Below, piece by piece: positions 8,827 through 15,591 of a stretch of DNA of 64,000 nucleotides. Both the position numbers and the translations under genes were made by a program. Position 1 is the first letter of the stretch; each line of letters begins with the position of its first letter. Under the pieces are notes generated by a model. It made no database searches, was not told the origin of the DNA, and saw nothing but the letters and a program-made list of their open reading frames with translations. This stretch comes from Mesorhizobium sp. ES1-1 (GTDB lineage: Bacteria; Pseudomonadota; Alphaproteobacteria; Rhizobiales; Rhizobiaceae), in contig NZ_JAIUGX010000002.1 of the NCBI RefSeq assembly GCF_020164785.1, positions 310,001-374,000 of the forward strand, read 5' to 3'.

Positions 8827-9303
8827 ATGCCGGACGGCCTGGTGCCAAAGGTGCGGATTCAGCACCAGGATTTCGACATCGCCGCCGAGATCGCCAGCCT
8901 GACGCAGGACCGCACCGACATCGGCGCCGTGGTGACGTTCTCCGGCCTTTGCCGCGACGAAAAGGGCACGCTCTCGGCCCTGGAACTCGAACATTATCCC
9001 GGCATGGCGGAGGCGGAAATCAAGCGCATTGCGGCCGAAGCTCTTACGCGCTGGCCGTTGCAGGGGCTCACCGTCATCCACCGGCACGGCAAAATCCGGC
9101 CGGGCGAGAATATCGTTCTCGTGGTCACTGCGTCGACCCATCGCCAGGCCGCGTTCGAGGCGGCGGACTTCCTTATGGATTATCTCAAATCGCGTGCGCC
9201 CTTCTGGAAGAAGGAGCATCGCGCTGACGGCTCTGAGGGCGGCTGGGTCGACGCCAAGGATACCGACGCCAACGCCGCGCGCCGCTGGCCGTCATCCGAA
9301 TAG
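8827..9303 (+). CDS. moaE: Molybdopterin synthase catalytic subunit MoaE
   Basis: A 158-residue protein that, with MoaD, converts precursor Z to molybdopterin. Recognised by VVTFSGLCRD, EHYPGMAE, IHRHGKI and the active-site region DYLKSRAPFWKKE (lysines near residues 121 and 128), followed by GGWVDA. The gene directly follows moaD and is the last of the pgsA operon. A terminator lies about 125 bases downstream. The molybdenum oxidoreductase at 17552 in this window is one possible user of the cofactor. Confidence 0.94.
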   Translation: MPDGLVPKVRIQHQDFDIAAEIASLTQDRTDIGAVVTFSGLCRDEKGTLSALELEHYPGMAEAEIKRIAAEALTRWPLQGLTVIHRHGKIRPGENIVLVVTASTHRQAAFEAADFLMDYLKSRAPFWKKEHRADGSEGGWVDAKDTDANAARRWPSSE

Positions 9304-9426
9304 GGTAAGGGCTGGCCAATCTGCTGGCCGAGTGTCGGCCGGGGACCGGATTGGACATTTCCAGTCTGGGTCAGGGAGCGTGTGGCAACGGGGGCTTTTC
9401 GATGCGCCGCTGGCCGGGCATAAGAA

Positions 9427-9453
9427 AAAGGGCCGGCGCGGTGCCGGCCCTTT
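9427..9453. terminator. Bidirectional terminator between moaE and ndk
   Basis: An 11-base-pair stem (AAAGGGCCGGC, 9427-9437, with 9443-9453) closes a five-base loop, with A-rich and T-rich flanks. It serves the convergent moaE and ndk transcripts. Confidence 0.88.
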
Positions 9454-9477
9454 CTCTTGTAATCCAGCAAGTTCGGC

Positions 9478-9900
9478 TCAGCCGACGACTTCGGTGTCCG
9501 AGAACCAGTACTTGATTTCCTGCGCTGCGGTTTCCGGCGCATCGGAACCATGCACCGAATTCTCTCCGATCGACATTGCGTGCACCTTGCGGATGGTGCC
9601 TTCGGCGGCATTGGCCGGGTTGGTGGCACCCATCACTTCGCGGTTGCGCGCAATGGCGTTCTCGCCTTCCAGGACCTGCACGACGGTCGGGGCCGACGAC
9701 ATGAACTCGACCAGTTCGCCGAAGAACGGGCGATCCTTGTGCACAGCGTAGAATCCTTCGGCCTCGCGGCGGCTCATCCACACCCGACGCGAAGCGATGA
9801 CGCGCAGGCCGGCATCCTCCAGCATCTTGGTGATGGCGCCGGTGAGATTGCGCCGGGTCGCGTCCGGCTTGATCATGGAAAAGGTGCGTTCGATCGCCAT
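9478..9900 (-). CDS. ndk: Nucleoside diphosphate kinase
   Basis: A 140-residue protein of exactly the usual Ndk length. It transfers the gamma phosphate from ATP to nucleoside diphosphates through a phosphohistidine. Seen are [10 protein letters not shown] at the N-terminus, the catalytic NSVHGSD (His117) and the C-terminal [10 protein letters not shown]. The ATG at 9900 follows AGGACG; in-frame sequence upstream to 10203 is not Ndk-like. Cytoplasmic and monocistronic. Confidence 0.96.
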   Translation of the reverse strand: MAIERTFSMIKPDATRRNLTGAITKMLEDAGLRVIASRRVWMSRREAEGFYAVHKDRPFFGELVEFMSSAPTVVQVLEGENAIARNREVMGATNPANAAEGTIRKVHAMSIGENSVHGSDAPETAAQEIKYWFSDTEVVG

Positions 9901-10095
9901 GGGTCGTCCTTGTGATGAGAATGGGAATTGGGAGTGGCGGGCTCTATACAAGCCGCCCGGCCCATTGCCAAGGGGCGTGGAGGACCGACGAGGCGGACTG
10001 AAAGCCGATTGCAGACGGCTACACAGCCGTTCTTTGCTTGCTATAGTGTGCTGTCGGCGCCACGCTGAAGTCGGCGCGAATGGAGACAAACGACC

Positions 10096-10353
10096 ATGAC
10101 AGACGATCGTCAGGAGCGCATTCGCAAGCGTGCGCACCAAATCTGGGAGGAGGAGGGGCAACCGGCCGGCCATCACGAGCGCCATTGGCGCCAGGCCGCC
10201 CAAGACATCGACCGGGATAGCGCCGGGAAACCGTCGAAAGCCACGAAGGCAGCCGCCGCTGGCAAGGCAAAAACTAGTTCCAAGCTAGAAAAGGCCAGCG
10301 AACCCAAAGCCAGCAGGCCGAAGGCCGACAAGCCTAAGAAGTCCGCTAAGTAG
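10096..10353 (+). CDS. DUF2934-family small protein with a lysine-rich tail
   Basis: An 85-residue protein. The first 40 residues match the DUF2934 pattern ([18 protein letters not shown], then HWRQA), a short helical motif common in rhizobia and of unknown function. The second half is K/A/S/P-rich and probably disordered, reminiscent of the H1-like protein at 2332, so nucleic-acid contact is possible but unproven. A perfect 12-base-pair hairpin lies 12 bases after the stop. Confidence 0.8.
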   Translation: MTDDRQERIRKRAHQIWEEEGQPAGHHERHWRQAAQDIDRDSAGKPSKATKAAAAGKAKTSSKLEKASEPKASRPKADKPKKSAK

Positions 10354-10365
10354 ATCCGGCCGCTT

Positions 10366-10394
10366 GGCCTTGGTCCGCGGGACGGACCAAGGCC
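10366..10394. terminator. Strong hairpin after the DUF2934 gene, no clear U-tract
   Basis: A perfect 12-base-pair stem (GGCCTTGGTCCG, 10366-10377, with 10383-10394) closes a five-base loop. It sits between two convergent genes and probably ends both, but no T-run follows on either strand, so it may act as an mRNA 3' end stabiliser instead. Confidence 0.55.
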
Positions 10395-10424
10395 TCCAGG
10401 TCTTCAGGCTAAAGCGTCGTGGCG

Positions 10425-11117
10425 TCACGCCGCTGCGGCAACCTTTCGTCCAAGTCCGCCATGCAGGTCGAGGCAGCGGGAGAACCATTGTGCCACGAGG
10501 TCCCCGTCCTCGAGCAAAGTGTAAGGCGTGGCTATGCGTGCCCATTGCAAGGCGCCGAACACAATGTAATCGGGAAACAGCGGCGATGCGCCGCCGATGA
10601 ATGGCTGCTGAGCGAGCAGGGAGCGTAGCGGCTCAAGGGCGACACGAAAGGCCGCCAGACCGGCGTCTCTCGCGCTAACGACGTCCTCCAGCCTTCTGCC
10701 AAGGCGCTGCTCCCGGCTTCGGCGGAAATAGGCGGCGTTCTCCTCGTCCTGCATCTCATACAGGTCCATGATCGCTGCGGTCGTCACATAGGGATGAATG
10801 GTCAGCTGGGTCCACCGTTCGACGAAGCGCGCCATCGCCTTGCCGCCTTCGCCGCCAAACAGCGTCGGCAACTGCGGATAGGCCTCATCCAGATAGAGAG
10901 CGATGGCGAAGGAATCAGCGACCACCTTTTCGCCGTCGCGTATCACCGGAATGGTCTTCGAGACGCCGCCCTCGACGGTTGGAACCTCAAGAAAGCGCGT
11001 CGGCACGCTCGACCGGTCCAGCCCTTTGTGCGCAAGCGACATCGCCACCTTCCAGCAATGCGGGCTGAACGGACGTGTGGCGTCATGTCCGACGAGATCA
11101 TAGAGCAGAATGGTCAT
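10425..11117 (-). CDS. Glutathione S-transferase, beta-etherase (LigE)-like
   Basis: A 230-residue GST. The N-terminal domain carries FSPHCWKVAMSLAHKGL, the arrangement seen in the LigE/beta-etherase-like branch, then TIPVIRDG with the cis-proline and DSFAIALYLDEAYP as the glutathione-binding strand and helix. A helical C-terminal domain follows. Members cleave ether or thioether bonds or act in detoxification; no substrate can be assigned. It is divergent from the DinB-fold gene at 11178 with 60 bases between, so the two may share control. Confidence 0.85.
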   Translation of the reverse strand: MTILLYDLVGHDATRPFSPHCWKVAMSLAHKGLDRSSVPTRFLEVPTVEGGVSKTIPVIRDGEKVVADSFAIALYLDEAYPQLPTLFGGEGGKAMARFVERWTQLTIHPYVTTAAIMDLYEMQDEENAAYFRRSREQRLGRRLEDVVSARDAGLAAFRVALEPLRSLLAQQPFIGGASPLFPDYIVFGALQWARIATPYTLLEDGDLVAQWFSRCLDLHGGLGRKVAAAA

Positions 11118-11177
11118 TGGCGTGCGCGTCCTCGCAGGTTAGGTAGGCCCCTTGTCGACGCGTGCCGAGGGGAAGCC

Positions 11178-11690
11178 ATGAGACAGCATTTCATGATGTT
11201 CGCGGCCTATAATCAATGGGCCAACAACCGCATCTTCGATGCCGCTGCCACGCTCGACGACGAGGAATACAACCGTGACGTGGGCGCCTTTTTCCGTTCG
11301 ATGCTCGGCACGCTCAATCATCTCCTGGTGACCGATCGCATCTGGATGAAACGCTTTACCGGAGAGGGAGACGCGCCGACGGCGCTGGATGCGATCATGC
11401 ATCGGGCCTTGCCCGTGCTGCGCATGACGCGAGAAGCCGAGGACCAGAGGATCATCGACTGGGTCGGCGGTCTAAGCGACATGGCGCTGGCCGGCCGGTT
11501 CGCCTATATGACGGTCTCGGACATGCGTACGGTATCGCAACGGTTGGCGCCGGCGCTCGCCCACCTGTTCAACCACCAGACGCATCATCGTGGCCAGGCG
11601 CATACGATCTTGACGATGCTCGGCAAGCCCAGCGTGGCGCTGGACTTGATAAACTTCCAACGAACCCCTGAGGGCAGGCAGTACGCCTAG
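11178..11690 (+). CDS. DinB-fold metal-binding protein
   Basis: A 170-residue four-helix-bundle protein of the DinB/YfiT family. The three metal-ligand histidines are visible (GTLNHLL, His48; LFNHQTHHRGQ, His133 and His136/137), and the N-terminal YNQWANNRIFDA is typical. Family members include bacillithiol/mycothiol-type S-transferases and damage-inducible proteins of unknown role. Divergence from a GST gene fits thiol-dependent detoxification, but this is inference. ATG at 11178 follows GAGGGGA; upstream in-frame sequence overlaps the divergent GST gene and is not used. Confidence 0.87.
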   Translation: MRQHFMMFAAYNQWANNRIFDAAATLDDEEYNRDVGAFFRSMLGTLNHLLVTDRIWMKRFTGEGDAPTALDAIMHRALPVLRMTREAEDQRIIDWVGGLSDMALAGRFAYMTVSDMRTVSQRLAPALAHLFNHQTHHRGQAHTILTMLGKPSVALDLINFQRTPEGRQYA

Positions 11691-11791
11691 AGACATGCCC
11701 GGAGCGCATGGCGCTCCCCTTAGCAATTGCGTCAGTCAAGCCTGGAGCAATCCCGGGAAAACCGTGCCGAAGGCCACCGGTCGACCCGTAT

Positions 11792-12733
11792 TCAGCTATG
11801 GACCTCTTTGTTGAGTTGGCTCTGCGTCAAGGCCGCTTCCGCCATAACCCATTGCTTGAACAACTGCACCTTGCGAGCTCCAAAAGACTTTTGCGGGCAG
11901 ACAAAATACCAGCCGGCCGTGTTCGGATGGTGGACGGCAAACGGAGCCACCAGCCTTTCGGCAAGGATGTCTTTCGACATATAGGCGCGATTGGCGACGG
12001 CGAAACCCATGCCGGCATTGGCCGCCTCGTAGGACATCATGCAGGAGTCGAAATAGATGCTCTTGGTTTCGCTGAGCACGAAACTGGCCCCGGCGAAGCC
12101 AAGCCATGATTGCCAATTCTGCGTGCAGGTGTCGGAATGCAGCAGGGTGAAGTGCTTGAGGTCGTCGGGTGTGACCTTCGACAGCGGCTTGTCTCCGAGA
12201 ACCTCATGGAACAGCTTCCGGCTGCACACCGGCGTCAGGTCTTCTCGAAACAGGAGATCGGACGGTAGCCCCTGAAAGTGGCCGTCGCCGTAGCGGATCT
12301 CGAGATCGAAATCGGATGTCGTGAACTCATGCGTCGCGTAGGACGTCGAAACCCGCATCACGATATCGGGATATTGCTGCTGGAACAGCGGCAGCCGCGG
12401 AAACAGCCAGCGCGCCGCAAAGGTCGGCAGCACCGAAATCTTCAGCACGTGCTCCTGCGACTGGCCTGTCGCCTCCATGCTTGCGGCGACGATCCGTTCA
12501 AGCGCCTCGCGAACGCGCGAGACGTAGGTCTCGCCCTCCGGGGTCAGTGAAACGGCGTTGCCGCCACGCAGAAAGATCTTGAATCGAAGCTGATCCTCAA
12601 GGCTTTTGACCCGCTGGCTCACCGCCGAAGCGGTGATGAACTGTTCTTCGCCGGCGCGCGTGAAATTACCGTGCCTTGCAGCACTTTCCACGATCTTCAG
12701 CGAATTGAGATTGACCTGACTGAGCAGACGCAC
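11792..12733 (-). CDS. LysR-family transcriptional regulator
   Basis: A 313-residue LysR protein. The winged helix-turn-helix is at residues about 8-66 (FTRAGEEQFITASAVSQRVKS, read as FTRAG...ITASAVSQRV), and the effector-binding domain runs from about 92 onward and most resembles the GcvA subgroup (LEIRYGDGHF). The start is GTG at 12733. It is divergent from the dioxygenase gene at 12844 with 110 bases between, the standard arrangement for a LysR protein controlling its neighbour in response to a small-molecule effector. Confidence 0.92.
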   Translation of the reverse strand: MRLLSQVNLNSLKIVESAARHGNFTRAGEEQFITASAVSQRVKSLEDQLRFKIFLRGGNAVSLTPEGETYVSRVREALERIVAASMEATGQSQEHVLKISVLPTFAARWLFPRLPLFQQQYPDIVMRVSTSYATHEFTTSDFDLEIRYGDGHFQGLPSDLLFREDLTPVCSRKLFHEVLGDKPLSKVTPDDLKHFTLLHSDTCTQNWQSWLGFAGASFVLSETKSIYFDSCMMSYEAANAGMGFAVANRAYMSKDILAERLVAPFAVHHPNTAGWYFVCPQKSFGARKVQLFKQWVMAEAALTQSQLNKEVHS

Positions 12734-12843
12734 GGGTTCGACCTTAAGCTGGGCTTACTCTAGCACCAGCATTTCTAATTTTACAGGGGTGGGTGAACTA
12801 ATCGACTGTTAACCAAGTGTTTTCCCTGTGCTGGAGAAGTAGA
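12734..12843. promoter_or_regulatory. Divergent control region of LysR and dioxygenase genes
   Basis: 110 bases, more AT-rich than the flanks (TTTCTAATTTTACAGG, CTGTTAACCAAGTG). It must hold both promoters and, by analogy with other LysR systems, the regulator's binding site. I could not fix an unambiguous T-N11-A box by eye. Confidence 0.4.
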
Positions 12844-13677
12844 ATGAACGCCCACACCATCCCCGAACTTCGCTATGCGATGAGCCGTGAAGCGATCATC
12901 GGCCACGACACCGCCTGGAAAGTGTCGAGCTTCGGTGTCGCGCAGTTTCTTCATGGCTATGACCAGGCTCTGCTGGCCGCGATCGAGCAAGCCGCTCTAA
13001 AACTCAAAGCCAGCCACGCCGTGCACAAGCACCTCGATCTGACCTTCATCACCGGTGCCGACCGGTTCATTCCCGAGATCAAGGAACTGTTGCACGACAA
13101 GCTTCGCCTGGAGCGGTTGTCCGACATGATGGGCACCAAGCTCGAGCCGTACCCGCTGTCGATCGTCGGCTCGACCGTCACCTTTATGAATCCCAGGGAC
13201 GGCGCGGTCGAATGGCATTGCGATGGCGTTCCGGTCACCGAACTCATTCCCCTGTCGATCAGCAATCCGCTCGTTGGCGGCCATCTTGAGATCTATTGCG
13301 ATGATTCGGAGACCGGGCGCGCCATCCTAGAGTCCGGCCGTCAGATCCCGCGCAACCGGGTGATGCGCATCGACCACAAGATGAACTATGCCACGCTGGG
13401 CCAGTTTCTTGGCGTGCTGCATCGTACGGCTCCGATCCAGTTCGGCGAACGCGTCACGCTCGTGCTCAACCAGCGCTCCGTGACAAAACCCTATGTCGAT
13501 GACAACCGCATGTTCTATCTCGCCGCGGACAATGATCATGACCGCGAATGGGTCAACGAACTTGCCGAGGATGTCTGGACCAATCAGCTGCCGGCATATC
13601 GACGGTTCCAGCAGGAGCGTTCCGTGCTGGCTGCTGTCGACGCGCCGGTCACAGCCATGGCCAGGGAGACATGGTAG
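12844..13677 (+). CDS. Putative Fe(II)/2-oxoglutarate-dependent dioxygenase of unknown substrate
   Basis: A 277-residue protein. The metal triad of the double-stranded beta-helix oxygenases is visible: His125 and Asp127 in EWHCDGVP, and His193 in GVLHRTAPIQFGERV. Arg203 lies ten residues later, where the 2-oxoglutarate carboxylate is normally bound. Spacing (H-x-D, 66-68 residues to H, +10 to R) fits the superfamily well. Such enzymes hydroxylate or otherwise oxidise small molecules, often amino acids. The next gene is an EamA exporter and the divergent gene a LysR regulator, so a regulated modify-and-export or catabolic role is inferred. ATG at 12844 was chosen over a start nine codons upstream. 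Confidence 0.72.
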   Translation: MNAHTIPELRYAMSREAIIGHDTAWKVSSFGVAQFLHGYDQALLAAIEQAALKLKASHAVHKHLDLTFITGADRFIPEIKELLHDKLRLERLSDMMGTKLEPYPLSIVGSTVTFMNPRDGAVEWHCDGVPVTELIPLSISNPLVGGHLEIYCDDSETGRAILESGRQIPRNRVMRIDHKMNYATLGQFLGVLHRTAPIQFGERVTLVLNQRSVTKPYVDDNRMFYLAADNDHDREWVNELAEDVWTNQLPAYRRFQQERSVLAAVDAPVTAMARETW

Positions 13678-13720
13678 GCGATCCCGGGCTTCGAAAAGGG
13701 AGGCCGGCTCCGGCCCGGCC

Positions 13721-14653
13721 ATGGTGAAGCGCAGGGATGAAGCCCTAAGCGGGACGTGCCGGCTCGGACCGCGGCGCCCGATATCGGCGCTGGGCTTCGC
13801 CGCCGGTGCGGTCGCCTTGTGGTCGAGCAACGCGTTGGCCGGCAAGACCTTGTTGGCGAACCATCCGGTGTCGCAGGTTCAATTCCTGCAATTCGCCGGT
13901 GCCGCGCTGGTCTTCGCGGTCATCCGGTCGGTTAGCCGGGACAGGGCGCCGCCGCCCGTGGGGCTCTCTGCCATGCTCGTCGCGACGGCTGTCGGCTTTG
14001 TCGGTTTGGTCGGCACCATGGTGCTGCAATATGCCGCCTTCGCTTCGGTTCCGGTTATCGAAGCCAATCTGGTGGCTTACACCTGGCCATTGATGGTCGC
14101 CGCCGCGGCCATAGTCTTGGAAAATCCGCGGCGCCCGGCACTGCTGGGCCTGGCCGCTGGCCTGGGCCTGGTCGGCGTCGGGCTCGTGATTTCGGGCGGG
14201 CGGGCCCATTTCTGGTTGCAAGGACATCCCTTCGGCTATCTCGCCGCCTTCGGCTCCGCGCTGTGCATGGCCTTCTATTCGGTCGCGGTCGGAAGGGTGG
14301 CCACCTCGCCGGAGCGGCTATTGCTGCCATCGTCGCTGATCGGTGTCGCCTTGACGTTTCTTTGGTGTGCCTGGGAGGCCGTCCCCTGGCCCACCGGCGC
14401 GGACTTTGCACTGGGGCTCTATCTGGGCGCCGGTCCCATGGGGTTGGGATACTATTTCTGGGCGCACGCCTTGAAGCTCGGAGGCAGCGGCAGGGTGGCG
14501 GTCATCGCCTATCTCACGCCGATCGCCTCGACCGTGCTGCTGACCTTGTCGGGCGAACGGCTGACGATGACCGCGATCGCCGGAGCTGTCCTGGTCATCG
14601 GCAGCTGCATTGCCGTTGGTATGGAGCGTTCGGAGGCCGGAAACCATGGTTGA
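13721..14653 (+). CDS. EamA/DMT-superfamily transporter
   Basis: A 310-residue membrane protein with about ten hydrophobic segments in two repeated halves (ISALGFAAGAVALWSSNALAG at the start of the first; a second EamA repeat from HPFGYLAAFGSALCMAFYS). The drug/metabolite transporter superfamily mostly exports amino acids and other metabolites. It follows the dioxygenase gene by 43 bases and overlaps the next small gene by eight bases (ATGGTTGA), so the three are probably one unit. The exported compound is unknown; the dioxygenase product is a natural guess. Confidence 0.85.
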   Translation: MVKRRDEALSGTCRLGPRRPISALGFAAGAVALWSSNALAGKTLLANHPVSQVQFLQFAGAALVFAVIRSVSRDRAPPPVGLSAMLVATAVGFVGLVGTMVLQYAAFASVPVIEANLVAYTWPLMVAAAAIVLENPRRPALLGLAAGLGLVGVGLVISGGRAHFWLQGHPFGYLAAFGSALCMAFYSVAVGRVATSPERLLLPSSLIGVALTFLWCAWEAVPWPTGADFALGLYLGAGPMGLGYYFWAHALKLGGSGRVAVIAYLTPIASTVLLTLSGERLTMTAIAGAVLVIGSCIAVGMERSEAGNHG

Positions 14654-14846
14654 CGACGATGACCTTACCGCGCGCGAGGCCGATCGGTTGATCACGGAGT
14701 TCGGCGCCGAAGCGACGCTCCACGCGGCTATGAAGGCGCAAAAGGCAATACAGCAAAAGGACTTCGCCCGTTGCGCCCGCTGGAAGCGTATTCTCGAGAT
14801 CCTGGCCGACCGAACGGCCGCCAACTCTGCTATTGCGAAGTATTAG
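14646..14846 (+). CDS. Small protein of unknown function coupled to the EamA gene
   Basis: A 66-residue acidic-to-basic protein (MVDDDDLTAREADRLIT at the start), predicted mostly helical, with one cysteine (FARCARWKRI). It begins inside the last codons of the exporter gene, so its translation is probably coupled. No family recognised. The TAG stop lies within an ATTAGA-TTT-TCTAAT inverted repeat that opens the AT-rich region before the MucR-like gene. Confidence 0.7.
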   Translation: MVDDDDLTAREADRLITEFGAEATLHAAMKAQKAIQQKDFARCARWKRILEILADRTAANSAIAKY

Positions 14847-15016
14847 ATTTTCTAATTTGCACGAGCTCGATTTCCGGTGAAAACACTTCTGCCGAGTCTC
14901 GATTCCTTATTGAGGCTTGGCTGTCCGTTGGGGGACAAAAGCCAAAAAGATACACCGACACAAGTCTTCTAAGCATTAGATGACTTTGTCATAAGCAAGG
15001 TGAAATAATTGTCTAA
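14842..15016 (+). promoter_or_regulatory. AT-rich region with repeated TCTAA/TTAGA motifs upstream of the MucR-like gene
   Basis: Two inverted repeats are seen: ATTAGA-TTT-TCTAAT (14842-14856) and TCTAA-GCA-TTAGA (14968-14980). A further TCTAAT falls at 15012-15017 at the start codon. MucR/Ros proteins bind AT-rich DNA with T-A steps and usually repress their own genes, so these are candidate autoregulatory sites. Confidence 0.45.
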
Positions 15017-15461
15017 TATCGATGATAAGACTGTTATCGAGCTGACGGCGGATATTGTCTCTGCCTATGTCGGCAACAATCCGCTGCCGGCGTCCGGGCT
15101 GCCCGAATTGATCGCCAGCGTCAGCGCCTCGGTTAGAAAACTGGCAGGCACGGCCGTCGTGGAGAGCCCAAGCCTGGTGCCCGCCGTGAACCCGAAAAAG
15201 TCGGTATTTCCCGACTACATTATTTGTCTGGAGGACGGGAAGAAGTTCAAGTCGCTCAAGCGGCATCTCCGGACCGACTATGGCCTGAGCCCCGACGACT
15301 ATCGGGCGAAATGGAGCCTCCCGCCGGACTATCCGATGGTGGCGCCGAACTATTCGGCGACACGGTCGGCCTTGGCAAAATCCACGGGACTTGGCCGCAA
15401 GCCGGCCGCGGCGCCGCTCGCCGTTGCCAAGCCGACCAAGCGAGGCAAGGCCACGGCCTGA
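15009..15461 (+). CDS. MucR/Ros-family transcriptional regulator with an incomplete zinc site
   Basis: A 150-residue MucR-type regulator. The family N-terminal dimerisation region (LTADIVSAYVGNNPLPASGLPEL, split here as LTADIVSAYV and LPASGLPELI) and the DNA-binding domain (FPDYIICLEDGKKFKSL, KRHLRTDYGLSP) are present. Compared with Ros, the ligands Cys73, Asp76 and His86 are kept, but the position of the second zinc histidine is Tyr91, with Asp90 beside it. Known M. loti Ml proteins of this family fold without zinc. The start is TTG at 15009, preceded by AAGGTGA; no ATG alternative exists. A terminator follows. MucR proteins control exopolysaccharide, motility and symbiosis genes. Confidence 0.85.
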   Translation: MSNIDDKTVIELTADIVSAYVGNNPLPASGLPELIASVSASVRKLAGTAVVESPSLVPAVNPKKSVFPDYIICLEDGKKFKSLKRHLRTDYGLSPDDYRAKWSLPPDYPMVAPNYSATRSALAKSTGLGRKPAAAPLAVAKPTKRGKATA

Positions 15462-15497
15462 CGGGTACCCGGACGGGCAAAACCCTGACTACAGCTG

Positions 15498-15523
15498 ACG
15501 GCGCCTTTGCGGGCGCCGTTTTC
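15498..15523 (+). terminator. Rho-independent terminator of the MucR-like gene
   Basis: Stem ACGGCGCC (15498-15505) with GGCGCCGT (15512-15519), a six-base loop, followed by TTTTC. Confidence 0.85.
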
Positions 15524-15591
15524 ATGCCTTGCGCGGCCAACTGGCCCGCAAGGTCTTGCGAAGCGCCGGTGTCCGGTGCAAAAGCGCCACC

